This document shows positions 1 through 8,304 of a DNA stretch of 64,000 bases, piece after piece. The position numbers were made by a program, and so were the translations under genes. The DNA comes from DSVQ01 sp964484765 (lineage in GTDB: Bacteria; Planctomycetota; Planctomycetia; Planctomycetales; Planctomycetaceae). Below the pieces are notes generated by a model. The model did no database searches and was not told the DNA's origin. It saw nothing but the letters and a program-made list of their open reading frames with translations. The stretch's first letter is position 1, and each line of letters begins with the position of its first letter. The stretch is from contig CAZAGI010000011.1 of assembly GCA_964484765.1 (NCBI GenBank), positions 1 to 64,000 on the forward strand, given 5' to 3'.

Positions 1-176
1 CTGGGGGGGCCGCCCCCCCCACCTATCTTCCTTCCTTTCCCCAACCACCCTTTGGCCGGCCCCCCGCCCCCGACTCGTCAGACTGACCCACGACTCAGCG
101 CCGGAGCAATTGGCGTCCGTGCTACGGTTCGTTTATTCTGCGTGGCGTCCTTGGAAACACGTGACGAGGCGGGCGG

Positions 177-2051
177 ATGAGAATCGTTGGGAGAGTGCTG
201 CTGCTCATCGCGGTCGCCGGCACCGGTTGCGGACGCAATCCATCGACGCCAGCCCCCTCCGCCCATTCCGCGACGCGAACGGAAGAAACCACGCCGGTCT
301 CAACCAGTGACGTCGACTGGCCGCCGCTTCCCGTCGCCCAAACGCCGTACCTCAATACCGGCGCCGCAGCCACAGAAGTCGGGAGCGACGCGTGCCGACG
401 CTGCCATACCGACGCCGCGAACACGTACCACCATACGGCCATGGCGGTCTCGATGCTGCCGGTGGACATCGACGCCGAACCACCCGATGGAACCTACGAT
501 CACCCGGCTTCGGCACGGCGGTACACGATCGAACGGCGTGAAGGCCAGATGTGGCATATCGAAGCGAAGTTGACCGCGGGAACACCCGTGGTCCTCTCGG
601 AATTCCCGGTGAAATATGTCGTCGGTTCCGGGCGACATTCGCGCAGCTACCTGGTGGAAGCCGACGGGTTCCTTGTCGAATCGCCGATCACGTGGTATTC
701 CGGCCCGAAGCAATGGGGCATGTCCCCGGGATACGACCGTCCCAACCATCTCGGCTTTGAACGGGCAACCGGTCAAGGCTGCCTGGAATGTCACGCGGGA
801 CGCACGGCCCCCATCGGCAAGAGCTTACACCGCATGGAGGTGTTCGAGGCGGCGATTGGCTGTGAACGGTGTCATGGTCCGGGCTCACTCCACTTGAAGA
901 AGCACGAGGGTTTTGACCCGCTCAGCGCAACGATTGTGGCTTCTGGAACTGATCGCACGATCGTCAATCCGGCGCATTTGTCGCGCGAGCTATCCGAAGC
1001 GATCTGCCAGCAGTGTCATTTGCGCAGCAATGCGACGATTGTCGCGCGCGGCCATCGACTCTCCGATTTCCGGCCGGGATTACCACTCACACAAGTTCGA
1101 CACGATTATCGACTGGAAGTCCCGGACACGCCGCTCACCGTCGTCAGCCATGTCGAGCAGATGCACCTCAGCCGGTGTTATCAGCAGACGGAAACCATGT
1201 CGTGCTGTACTTGCCACAACCCGCATGCGGAACAGAATGTCGAACGCCATCCGCAGCATTTCAATGCGATCTGCGCGAGTTGCCATGCAGAACATGGTTG
1301 CCATGCCACTGCCGCCGCCCGTGCCGCTACCACTCCGGCCGACAATTGTATTCATTGTCACATGCCGCGTGGAAAAACGGAGATCCCCCACCTGGCCTTC
1401 ACGCACCACCGCATCACTCGACACGCGCTGGCAGAAGCGGATTCAACGGACCCGGAATCCATCCCCCAGGAACTCGGTGCGCTCCGGCCTTTATTTTCGC
1501 TGAGCGATTGGTCGAAGGAAGACCGTCAGCGCTCGATTGGTCTGGCGTACATGGAATTATCTCAGCGCCTGGGCGAGTCGCCCGTCGCCAAGACGTATCG
1601 TGACCGGGCCTTCGCGTTATTGCTGGAACTTCACAATCGCGGCTTGGCTGACCCGGCGGTTGCCACGGCGCTCGCGCGGCTGGCGTTTCTCCAGGAATCA
1701 CCGATGGCTCAAGCATTTGCCCGAGAGGCACTCGCCGATGCCACGCTCGCCGGGCAAGATCGCTGCAATGTGCTGTTCCTTCTGGGTGACGCGGCCTTGC
1801 ATCAACAGCAGCCGGGGGCCGCCCTGCCCTTCATCCAGGAGTTGACGACTTTGCGCCGGCATCCTGTCGATTGGCTCATGCGGGCGCAAGCCGAGCGTGC
1901 CTTCGGGCAAGACCCGATCGCCTCGCTGGAAGCCGCCGTCCGCATTGCCCCGCAGAGAGCCGACATTCATTCGATTCTCGCGGATCACTACACCCGCGCG
2001 GGTGAGACGGCTCAGGCCGAAAAACATCGTCGTCTCGCCGCCAAACCATGA
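177..2051 (+). CDS. Seven-haem cytochrome c lipoprotein with C-terminal TPRs
   Basis: Probable envelope electron-transfer protein of 624 residues. The N-terminus is a lipoprotein signal with lipobox AGTGC (Cys18). Seven CxxCH haem-binding motifs are visible: CRRCH 73, CLECH 202, CERCH 229, CQQCH 277, CCTCH 343, CASCH 366 and CIHCH 391. The arrangement resembles the cytochrome c554/doubled-CxxCH group. Residues ~430-624 are Ala/Leu-rich helical repeats typical of tetratricopeptides. The start follows a purine-rich GGCGGGCGG stretch. It stands alone; its stop codon abuts the terminator of the converging gene at 2121. The substrate cannot be deduced: nitrogen-cycle and respiratory roles are both possible. 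The general class is confident, the physiology is not. Confidence 0.85.
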   Translation: MRIVGRVLLLIAVAGTGCGRNPSTPAPSAHSATRTEETTPVSTSDVDWPPLPVAQTPYLNTGAAATEVGSDACRRCHTDAANTYHHTAMAVSMLPVDIDAEPPDGTYDHPASARRYTIERREGQMWHIEAKLTAGTPVVLSEFPVKYVVGSGRHSRSYLVEADGFLVESPITWYSGPKQWGMSPGYDRPNHLGFERATGQGCLECHAGRTAPIGKSLHRMEVFEAAIGCERCHGPGSLHLKKHEGFDPLSATIVASGTDRTIVNPAHLSRELSEAICQQCHLRSNATIVARGHRLSDFRPGLPLTQVRHDYRLEVPDTPLTVVSHVEQMHLSRCYQQTETMSCCTCHNPHAEQNVERHPQHFNAICASCHAEHGCHATAAARAATTPADNCIHCHMPRGKTEIPHLAFTHHRITRHALAEADSTDPESIPQELGALRPLFSLSDWSKEDRQRSIGLAYMELSQRLGESPVAKTYRDRAFALLLELHNRGLADPAVATALARLAFLQESPMAQAFAREALADATLAGQDRCNVLFLLGDAALHQQQPGAALPFIQELTTLRRHPVDWLMRAQAERAFGQDPIASLEAAVRIAPQRADIHSILADHYTRAGETAQAEKHRRLAAKP

Positions 2052-2088
2052 ACAAACAAAACGCCCGGCCTCTGTCGAGACCGGGCGT
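2051..2088 (-). terminator. Intrinsic terminator of the first pilin-like gene
   Basis: An 8-bp perfect stem (2061-2068 with 2081-2088) has a 12-nt loop. On the minus strand it is followed by TTTTGTTTGTT. It lies 33 bp past the stop of the 2121-2453 gene and touches the stop codon of the converging cytochrome gene. Confidence 0.75.
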
Positions 2089-2120
2089 GATCGCGTGGGA
2101 ATCGTTCCGTCGAATCTCAT

Positions 2121-2453
2121 CTACCAGTTCTGTTCGCCATCAGCCTTACCAGGGCCGCACACCAGGTCGCAACTGCCATTGAGATCGCAATCGTCCGTGC
2201 GATCACGAAAACAGGCACCGGCCACCGCGCTCTTCATCTTCCAGCCGTCACCGGCTTTGAATCCGGTGTAGAAATACGATTGATCGAGCGCACCGAAGGC
2301 ATTGGACAGATCATTGAGTTCCGTATTCACGGCCACAGCGACTTCGCTCAGGCCCACCACCATCGCCAGGACGGCCACGGTGAGCACCAGCACTAATTCG
2401 GCAGAGACCACCACGCCCGCTTCGTCGTTGAACAGGGCACACATTGTCTTCAT
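2121..2453 (-). CDS. Pilin-like SAEL small membrane protein (paralogue 1)
   Basis: 110 residues, no firm function. A short charged leader ending in NDEAG is followed by a ~25-residue hydrophobic helix that starts VVVSAELVLVL. Then come the family segment GLSEVAVAVNTELNDLSNA, the LDQSYFYTGF motif, and a Cys-rich tail with DDCDLNGSCDLVCGP. The layout recalls Flp/TadE-type prepilins (short leader, invariant Gly, Glu in the helix), but the Glu falls at +6 from the Gly rather than +5. It is the most diverged of the three short copies in this cluster. SD AAGGA lies 8 nt before the ATG. Monocistronic, with its own terminator. The prepilin reading is inference. Confidence 0.75.
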   Translation of the reverse strand: MKTMCALFNDEAGVVVSAELVLVLTVAVLAMVVGLSEVAVAVNTELNDLSNAFGALDQSYFYTGFKAGDGWKMKSAVAGACFRDRTDDCDLNGSCDLVCGPGKADGEQNW

Positions 2454-3011
2454 GAATCATTCCTTGTCGTGAGAGTTATGTCAGTCGGGGCGCGGCCCCA
2501 TACGATCGCGAATCTCCACGTCGCCAGACACGGACATTCGATCTTCAAGCAGCCTTTTCACAGTTCGCGCACGACCGACGATCGCGGCACGACTCATGTG
2601 CGGTGACATCAAGCTCATCGCGCCATTGCTGGCCAGCGGAAGGGTGCTGATGAACTCCGGTCACGGACGGAGAAAACGCAGACGGCGTACCACTCGCGCT
2701 CAGGTCGCCGCGGTGCAGATTGTGGTCGGGTCGCGAAACTCGCGCCCCGGTCACCACTTAGCGCGGATGGATCACAGGTCAACAGCGCAACGGCACTCTA
2801 AAGCCGCGCACAGTCACCATGACACGCTGTCAACCAGGATCGTAAGCCGTAGAAAACACCATCAAGATTTCGCCACATGCTGTGGCAAACGGGCAACATT
2901 TCAACCCAATTGGCATCCGCCGACGCTTCGCGCCAAGACTACCGGCAGACGAGATTTTCAGCGTGTTGCCGAACGGCAACGACGCCTTCTCATCATCACA
3001 TCCGGACCAAC
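2454..3011. other. Gene-free spacer, promoter side of pilin-like gene 1
   Basis: 558 bp between the start of pilin-like gene 1 and the terminator of gene 2. Open frames here lack a usable start, an SD or a recognisable sequence. It should contain the minus-strand promoter of gene 1, but I cannot point to convincing -35/-10 boxes. Confidence 0.5.
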
Positions 3012-3052
3012 AAAAAACCCCATAGAAAGAACCGTCAGTTCTTTCTATGGGG
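3012..3052 (-). terminator. Strong intrinsic terminator of pilin-like gene 2
   Basis: A 15-bp perfect stem (3018-3032 with 3038-3052) has a 5-nt loop and is followed on the minus strand by six T residues. It sits about 65 bp past the stop of the 3118-3438 gene. Confidence 0.9.
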
Positions 3053-3117
3053 TCGACTTGGCACCAGGTGTGATGGCCAGCTACCGATCGCAGACCGATC
3101 AGTCGCTGCCATGCAGA

Positions 3118-3438
3118 TCAACCGCAAGTGTCGAGCAGCGGCGGACCGCAAACGAGATCGCAGGTCAGGTTCTTGTCGCAGTCGTCGTGAGCGTCGGTCC
3201 AGCGCGATCCGGCGTAGCCGCTGGTGACCTTGGCGTCGGACGTCTTCTTGAAACCAGTGAAGAAGTACGATTGATCGAGCGCGCCGATCGCGTTCGAGAT
3301 GTCGTTCAGCTCGGTGTTGACCGCAACGGCCACTTCGCTGAGTCCGACGATCACGCCGAGAACGAGGATGGTGAGGACGAGTGCGAGTTCGGCCGAGATG
3401 ACCGCTCCGCATTCGTCACGGAACAATTTCCGCAGCAT
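3118..3438 (-). CDS. Pilin-like SAEL small membrane protein (paralogue 2)
   Basis: 106 residues. Leader MLRKLFRDECG, then a hydrophobic helix beginning AVISAELALVL, the segment GLSEVAVAVNTELNDISNA, LDQSYFFTGF, and a tail with DDCDKNLTCDLVCGP ending in DTCG. It differs from paralogue 3 at only six of 106 positions, which marks a recent tandem duplication or gene conversion. SD GAGGGA lies about 9 nt before the ATG. Strong terminator just downstream. Likely exported or membrane-anchored; assembly into a fibre is inferred only from the prepilin-like N-terminus. The four tail cysteines could form disulphides outside the cytoplasm. Confidence 0.8.
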   Translation of the reverse strand: MLRKLFRDECGAVISAELALVLTILVLGVIVGLSEVAVAVNTELNDISNAIGALDQSYFFTGFKKTSDAKVTSGYAGSRWTDAHDDCDKNLTCDLVCGPPLLDTCG

Positions 3439-4290
3439 GTGTCTGAATCCCTCTGTAAACTGATGGAACCTGTGTCATCGAGACGGACTGAGTTCCGCCC
3501 GCGATGTTGGCACCGGAGGCTGCACCGTGCAGTCGCCGGTCCCGCCCTGGAAACGAATGCCTCCAAGGTGCCGATGCTCGATGGCCGTCGAACACCGGCG
3601 AATTCCTGCGCAGGAATGCCATGTCCGTTGACGCGGGGCCAACGGATGTTGTCTTAAAACCAGCGGGATCGCTGGCGAACCTGGACGAATCCAGGTCCCG
3701 CAGCCCTCTCACAAGCTGTGGACAATCCCGCTGAGTACGAAATGGAGGGAGGGATGTGTGGACACACGGGAACCAGGCGAGCGCCGTGGTTCGGATCGTG
3801 CTTCAAGAGAATCTCCGCGATCTCAACGTGAGGGAGATTCGCGAAGTGCATGCCGTGCACGCATGATGAGAGAAATCAACCGGATCCGCATCCGCCGCGC
3901 GGGCAAATTGCAACCGCGTCAAGTGGCGAGCGGGCTTCAAGTTCGGCGCAGTGGTTGATGCTTCGCCGGAATCAGCGAAACGTTTCCAACGGTCACACCG
4001 ACAAATCGGCGGATGTTATCGGATCGCAACATCCGCAAAGAAACATGATTCATTCGGGCATCATCATGATTTCAATTAGCAACACGAGATTCGCCCGACC
4101 CGGACAGCCCCCTCGGTTGCAACTTGTTTTGATCTTGTCGATTGGATCACGTGATCAGACATCAGTGTTGGCGTTTTGATCAGAGCCGCGAACAACAAAT
4201 GCAACAATGATGCCGGTTGTGCTGATTTTGTCAGTTGAGCAGTCCCTCAGTCGCCTCTCGATTCCATCTCACTCACAGCCACAGAGTGAA
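3439..4290. other. 852-bp gene-free spacer in the pilin-like cluster
   Basis: No coding sequence is supportable. The right half (about 4010-4230) is visibly more AT-rich than its surroundings. It contains a perfect 12-bp palindrome GATCACGTGATC at 4145-4156 and nearby repeats of TTTTGATC. These could be regulator sites for the minus-strand gene at 3118-3438, but they lie about 700 bp from its start, so this is weak. Confidence 0.4.
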
Positions 4291-4291
4291 A

Positions 4292-4329
4292 CCCCCAGAG
4301 AGGAACATCGCGAAGAACCTCTCTGGGGG
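4292..4329 (-). terminator. Intrinsic terminator of pilin-like gene 3
   Basis: A 12-bp perfect stem (4292-4303 with 4318-4329) encloses a 14-nt loop. The minus strand then reads TTTCACTC, a weak T tract. It is placed 37 bp past the stop of the 4366-4686 gene. Confidence 0.75.
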
Positions 4330-4365
4330 ATTGTGCGCTAGCCCCAACCAGCTGATCGGCATCGA

Positions 4366-4686
4366 TCAACCGCAGGTGTCCAGCAGCGGCGGACCGCAGA
4401 CCAGATCGCAGGTTAGGTTCTTGTCGCAGTCATCGTGCAAGTCGGTGAACCGCGATCCGGCGTAACCGGCAGTCACCTTAGCATCCGACGTCTTCTTGAA
4501 GCCGGTGTAGAAGTACGATTGGTCAAGGGCGCCAATCGCATTCGAGATATCGTTCAACTCGGTGTTGACGGCGACAGCGACTTCGCTGAGACCGACGATC
4601 ACACCCAGCACCAGAATCGTCAGCACGAGCGCAAGCTCGGCCGAGATCACAGCGCCGCATTCATCTGACAACAGTTTCCGTAGCAT
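4366..4686 (-). CDS. Pilin-like SAEL small membrane protein (paralogue 3)
   Basis: 106 residues, nearly identical to the 3118-3438 protein: 100 of 106 positions match by eye, with changes at 6-7, in SYFY versus SYFF, and at three tail positions. Same leader (MLRKLLSDECG), SAEL helix, LDQSY.TGFKKTSD segment and Cys-rich end. The ATG at 4686 is chosen because it aligns with paralogue 2, although the frame is open further upstream. Own promoter region and own terminator. Confidence 0.8.
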   Translation of the reverse strand: MLRKLLSDECGAVISAELALVLTILVLGVIVGLSEVAVAVNTELNDISNAIGALDQSYFYTGFKKTSDAKVTAGYAGSRFTDLHDDCDKNLTCDLVCGPPLLDTCG

Positions 4687-5160
4687 GAGACAGGGTTCTT
4701 TCTGTGAACTGAGAGACGAGGCTGAGGTACGTACCGTTGTCGCCGCGGACGTGGCCCGACATCGAACCCCGGTGTTGCTGCTCACCAACTGTGGAAGAAG
4801 GCGAAAACTCCCGAGGATCCGGTGATGGCGTACGCGACCAATCGGAGCAAGCTTTCACTGCCCGCGCTCAGCTGGCCGGCCGAGTCACAAACAGGAAAGA
4901 GCGATCGCGGCCACGATCGCTCCCGAGGAACTCAGACGACCGCCAACGGTCAACGATGGTCTAAGCTGGAGACCAACGCCCAGTGCACACGCGGACGTCG
5001 TCCTCCATCCGTAAGGGCAGCAGAATCGATGCCGCGGGAAGCACCGGCAGAAGACGAAGCCGCAGTGTTTGAGTCAAAACCGCCCTTAAAGCAATTCTGC
5101 AAAAGCACTTACACACCATATTTCCGTTTGCACCGAACGTAGCGGTCTTAACACAAATAA
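4687..5160. other. Gene-free spacer upstream of pilin-like gene 3
   Basis: 474 bp without a supportable gene, between the start of paralogue 3 and the terminator of paralogue 4. No clear promoter motif or repeat was recognised. Confidence 0.45.
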
Positions 5161-5196
5161 CACAGCCCGTGTTCAAGACCTTGAACACGGGCTGTG
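5161..5196 (-). terminator. Long-stem terminator of pilin-like gene 4
   Basis: A 17-bp perfect inverted repeat (5161-5177 with 5180-5196) has a minimal central loop. The following minus-strand sequence is AT-rich (TTATTTGTG). It lies about 100 bp past the stop of the 5293-5844 gene. Confidence 0.75.
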
Positions 5197-5292
5197 CGTA
5201 AATCTTGGAAGTGCGCAAGGGACGTTTCAGCTTCTGATCATCAGCTTCCGTGTTGAAATACCGCCACACGACGGCAGAATCGACGCGATTGC

Positions 5293-5844
5293 TTACAACT
5301 GAGGCAACGACTGCGGAACTGGCCCCTGAGGAATGTCCGGCATGGGCATCGGTACGACTGGCCCGGGCAGCGTCTGGCACGGCTGGCAATCAGGGCCATG
5401 GAATTTCGGATCCGGTTGCGGGGACAGCGGCTGCGTGGAGGGAGTCGGCGGCGGGCACGGAACCACCGTTTCCACTTTCGGTGCGAGCGGAACCGCTGAC
5501 GGTCCGACAGGTGCGACCACGGTCGGACCGCTATAAATCTCCGCGCCCAGGCCGATGGAGCACGCACCGTTGACGCAGCTGCTATTGCGATCGACAAACG
5601 CCGATCCAGCGGTCCAGCTCGTCCGTCCCCACAGCTTGGGACAGCCGCGGAACCCGGTGAATCCATACGACTGATTGAGGCCGCGGAAGGCGGCACCGAC
5701 ATCCTGCAATTCCGCGACAACGGCTTGCTGTACGCAGGCCAATCCCGTGATCATCCCCAGCACGACAACCGTGAGAATGATCACCAATTCGGCCGACAAA
5801 ACCGCTCCACATTCATCGTTCCACCAGCTCCGCATGGCCTGCAT
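5293..5844 (-). CDS. Pilin-like SAEL protein with proline-rich tail (paralogue 4)
   Basis: 183 residues. The N-terminal ~60 residues match the three short paralogues: WWNDECGAVLSAELVIILT, a hydrophobic helix, AELQDVGAAFRGLNQSYGFTGF. The Cys pair survives in DRNSSCVNGACS. From ~residue 105 on it carries an extra ~80-residue tail rich in Pro, Val and Gln with two further Cys, suited to spanning cell wall or to protein contacts. The start at 5844 has AGGA about 5 nt upstream; an in-frame ATG nine bases on is also possible. It may be the adhesive or specialised member of the family, which is inference. Own terminator. Confidence 0.8.
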   Translation of the reverse strand: MQAMRSWWNDECGAVLSAELVIILTVVVLGMITGLACVQQAVVAELQDVGAAFRGLNQSYGFTGFRGCPKLWGRTSWTAGSAFVDRNSSCVNGACSIGLGAEIYSGPTVVAPVGPSAVPLAPKVETVVPCPPPTPSTQPLSPQPDPKFHGPDCQPCQTLPGPVVPMPMPDIPQGPVPQSLPQL

Positions 5845-6469
5845 GGGATTCCTGCCTTTCGTAAGTGTGCCGTCCGTGCAGCCGACCGGCGTCATGGGAT
5901 GGGGACAGGAGCGCGAGCGGCTCGGGGACATTTCCGAACCACGAGCCGCAGCGCACTCCGGCACCGGAGCCTGGCGTCCACACACCAGTCATCCGGTTCG
6001 CACCTCAGCGGGAGACGGTCTCTCAGGTCGCCCCACGCACTCGAACACAAAGGAAAGCGGCCGCGGTGCTGACGCAACGGCGGTCGGTTGACCGGAAGTC
6101 GGTACGCCTCTTCGGCGGAAGAGTCGTTATCGGCGGAAAAACCGCTATGACCGGATATTTGATACACGTTGCAAACTCGGTGCCTTCCGCGTCATCGGAA
6201 AAATCGTCACATCCGGAACCCCGCCACAAACCGTTTCCCAGATAGAGGTTCCGTCACGGACCGCGACATCACCGGCGTTTCCCCGGTCGGATGGTAACGA
6301 TTAAATCGATTAGCGCGGTGACAACGATCGCAGCGAATGTGCTAAGAAGAGTGAATGCACGGGATATACCGGGCAATACTGACCGAGATGAACTTGGGTT
6401 GCGCGCTGGCGATGGGTTATGCTCTCAGCGCCCGTGCTGGACTGTCGGAGAGGTTCGAAGGAGCGTCCT
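5845..6469. other. Divergent intergenic region
   Basis: 625 bp between the minus-strand pilin-like gene 4 and the plus-strand membrane protein at 6470. It must hold both promoters. No coding sequence, tRNA or repeat was recognised, and I cannot assign promoter boxes with confidence. Confidence 0.45.
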
Positions 6470-8260
6470 GTGACCGTGGTTGTCGATGACGCTCAACTGA
6501 TGCGGTTGGCGTTGGAACCGGCCCATGATGTGGCTTGGGTCCTGCATCGACCGGCGGCGTTTCGCCCGGTTGTGCTCTTGTGTTGCCTTTTGCCGCCGTT
6601 ATGGTTTGCCGCCTGGTCCCGGCTCGACCCGGAAACCGCCCGCTGGGCGTTGCGATCACTGGCCGTGCAACAGGCCGAGCGCCTGGAAGAATGGCTGGAA
6701 CCCGGATCGCAATGGACCGACTGCGAGCTTCGTCTGGCCTCGCCGTTGATGTCCTGGCTGACGGCGGCCGCTTTGCCGTTGTTTCCGCCTGGAACCGCCA
6801 TCGCCGCCGTCATCGTTTCTGCGATCAGTCTGATCGGTGCGGGTGCGCTCTTATGGCAGTGGTGTCGGGAAGCCGTCGGTGAACGAACCGCATTTTGGGT
6901 GATTCTGCTCTTTGCCCTTCACCCGGTGCTGGCCCCGCTCGCATCGAATGGGGCTCCCACGGCGTTGATGCTGTTTCTCATCATTGCCACGGGGTGGGGA
7001 TTCTGGGGGCATCTGGTTCAGAATCACGGGTCCGTTTCTTTTCGTTTGCTCGCCGGTGGACTCGCCTGGGGGCTGGCACTTCTGGCCGGCGGGGGGCTGG
7101 CGATTGTGTTTTTCGCCGTGTTGATGCTTGCCAGTCTGGTGTCGCGCACGTCCACGGCGGAAGCCGGGCCGTCAAGCGGGCAGCGATCAGCCATCAGCGC
7201 GGTTTTCTTGTTGGGAATCACCGGGGCGGCCATCTCGCTCTGGTGGCCCGTCATGATGTGGCAGTCGCAGGGCGTGGTCTTCTTGCGCGACTGGCTAGGA
7301 ATTGCGCCGACGGAAGCACATCTGTCTGTCTACTCCCGTGGTGGGGAACGTGCGTCAGCGTGGATCACCGAACCCGGTCTGCTCCTTGGCTGGTGGTGTT
7401 TGGGATGCTGGTCGGCACTGCGAACGAGCTTTGCCCCCGCGAATGGAAGCGCACAACGTTGGAACCGCTGGCTGCTGATCTGGAACGCCGTCGGCCTGGT
7501 TGGGCGAATCGCCTGGCGCGGACTCGACGGAACCGCGGAAGCGTTGCACACCTGGGATGTCTTCGTGAGTCTGCCGGCAACCATTCTCGCGGCGCAGGGA
7601 TTGGATCGCGCCTTGCGGAGGGAGACCACGCGGTTCGGTCTTGCCCTCGCCATTGCCATCACCTTTGGCAGCGTTGGCTGGAAACTGACGCACCAACTTG
7701 CTCCCGCACTGTTGATGGGGTTTGCCATGTTGGGGATCCTCTTATTGAGCGCGCCGCTGGCCATGGGATTGCGGCGGGCGCGCTCGACGTGGACGGAAGG
7801 AGAGATTCGCGCCTGGGTGGTGATCGCCGCCGTGGCAACGGTCGTCGGCCACAGCGCGACAACGATCATCCCGTTAGCCAGGTCGGAACGCGATCACACC
7901 CAATGGGAGCGGGTTCGCCAAAGCATGGCGGCGATCATCGCCGTGGATCAAACCTCGATCGTGGCCAACGACGAACGCGCCCTGACATCGTGGATCTACC
8001 TCGTGCGATCGCTCTGGCCGAAGGCTAAGTTTTCGCACTCGATCGGGTGGGATCCCAACGTCGAAGCGACCATGAAAGAAGAAGCCCGGCATCCGCAATC
8101 CCGCATCCTGCTCGTCGACTGGAGCCGGAACGGCTTGCGCTTCCAGTCGGATGTCAGCACGGGGTGGCAAGTCCTGCCGGTGGTGGAACCGACAGCGTTT
8201 CGTGGACACCGCCTGGCGGTCCACGTCATTCAACCGCTGCCGGCGATTCCACCCTTGTGA
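6470..8260 (+). CDS. GT39-like polytopic membrane glycosyltransferase
   Basis: 596 residues, chosen from a GTG start because AAGGAG lies 6 nt upstream; the frame is open further 5'. There are about ten hydrophobic segments between residues ~30 and ~460, then a soluble C-terminal domain of ~125 residues. The first periplasmic loop has LDPETARWALR and the second hydrophobic segment begins with ASPLMSWLTAAALP. These resemble the acidic loop and the PP..yWL motif of ArnT/PMT-type (GT39) enzymes, which move sugars from polyprenyl carriers. The canonical DE pair is replaced by DPE, so activity is uncertain. Single gene. Confidence 0.6.
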   Translation: MTVVVDDAQLMRLALEPAHDVAWVLHRPAAFRPVVLLCCLLPPLWFAAWSRLDPETARWALRSLAVQQAERLEEWLEPGSQWTDCELRLASPLMSWLTAAALPLFPPGTAIAAVIVSAISLIGAGALLWQWCREAVGERTAFWVILLFALHPVLAPLASNGAPTALMLFLIIATGWGFWGHLVQNHGSVSFRLLAGGLAWGLALLAGGGLAIVFFAVLMLASLVSRTSTAEAGPSSGQRSAISAVFLLGITGAAISLWWPVMMWQSQGVVFLRDWLGIAPTEAHLSVYSRGGERASAWITEPGLLLGWWCLGCWSALRTSFAPANGSAQRWNRWLLIWNAVGLVGRIAWRGLDGTAEALHTWDVFVSLPATILAAQGLDRALRRETTRFGLALAIAITFGSVGWKLTHQLAPALLMGFAMLGILLLSAPLAMGLRRARSTWTEGEIRAWVVIAAVATVVGHSATTIIPLARSERDHTQWERVRQSMAAIIAVDQTSIVANDERALTSWIYLVRSLWPKAKFSHSIGWDPNVEATMKEEARHPQSRILLVDWSRNGLRFQSDVSTGWQVLPVVEPTAFRGHRLAVHVIQPLPAIPPL

Positions 8261-8304
8261 CGAAACACCGTTGACGGCCGGCGAAGTCAGTTCTCGATTC
8301 GCGG

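Noticed and set aside
1..75. G and C homopolymer runs at the window edge
   Set aside because: Could be a sequencing or assembly artefact or a C-rich spacer; nothing functional can be claimed from one copy.
2596..3657. 353-codon plus-strand frame across the pilin-like region
   Set aside because: It overlaps the terminator hairpin and the antisense of paralogue 2, has no SD or recognisable domain, and is very Arg/Ser-rich.
3700..3760. TGTGGACAA, one mismatch from a DnaA box
   Set aside because: A single imperfect copy without a cluster, AT-rich unwinding element or dnaA/dnaN neighbours; not an origin.
6895..8028. 377-codon frame inside the GT39-like gene
   Set aside because: Same strand, different frame; hydrophobic codon use supports only the membrane protein frame.
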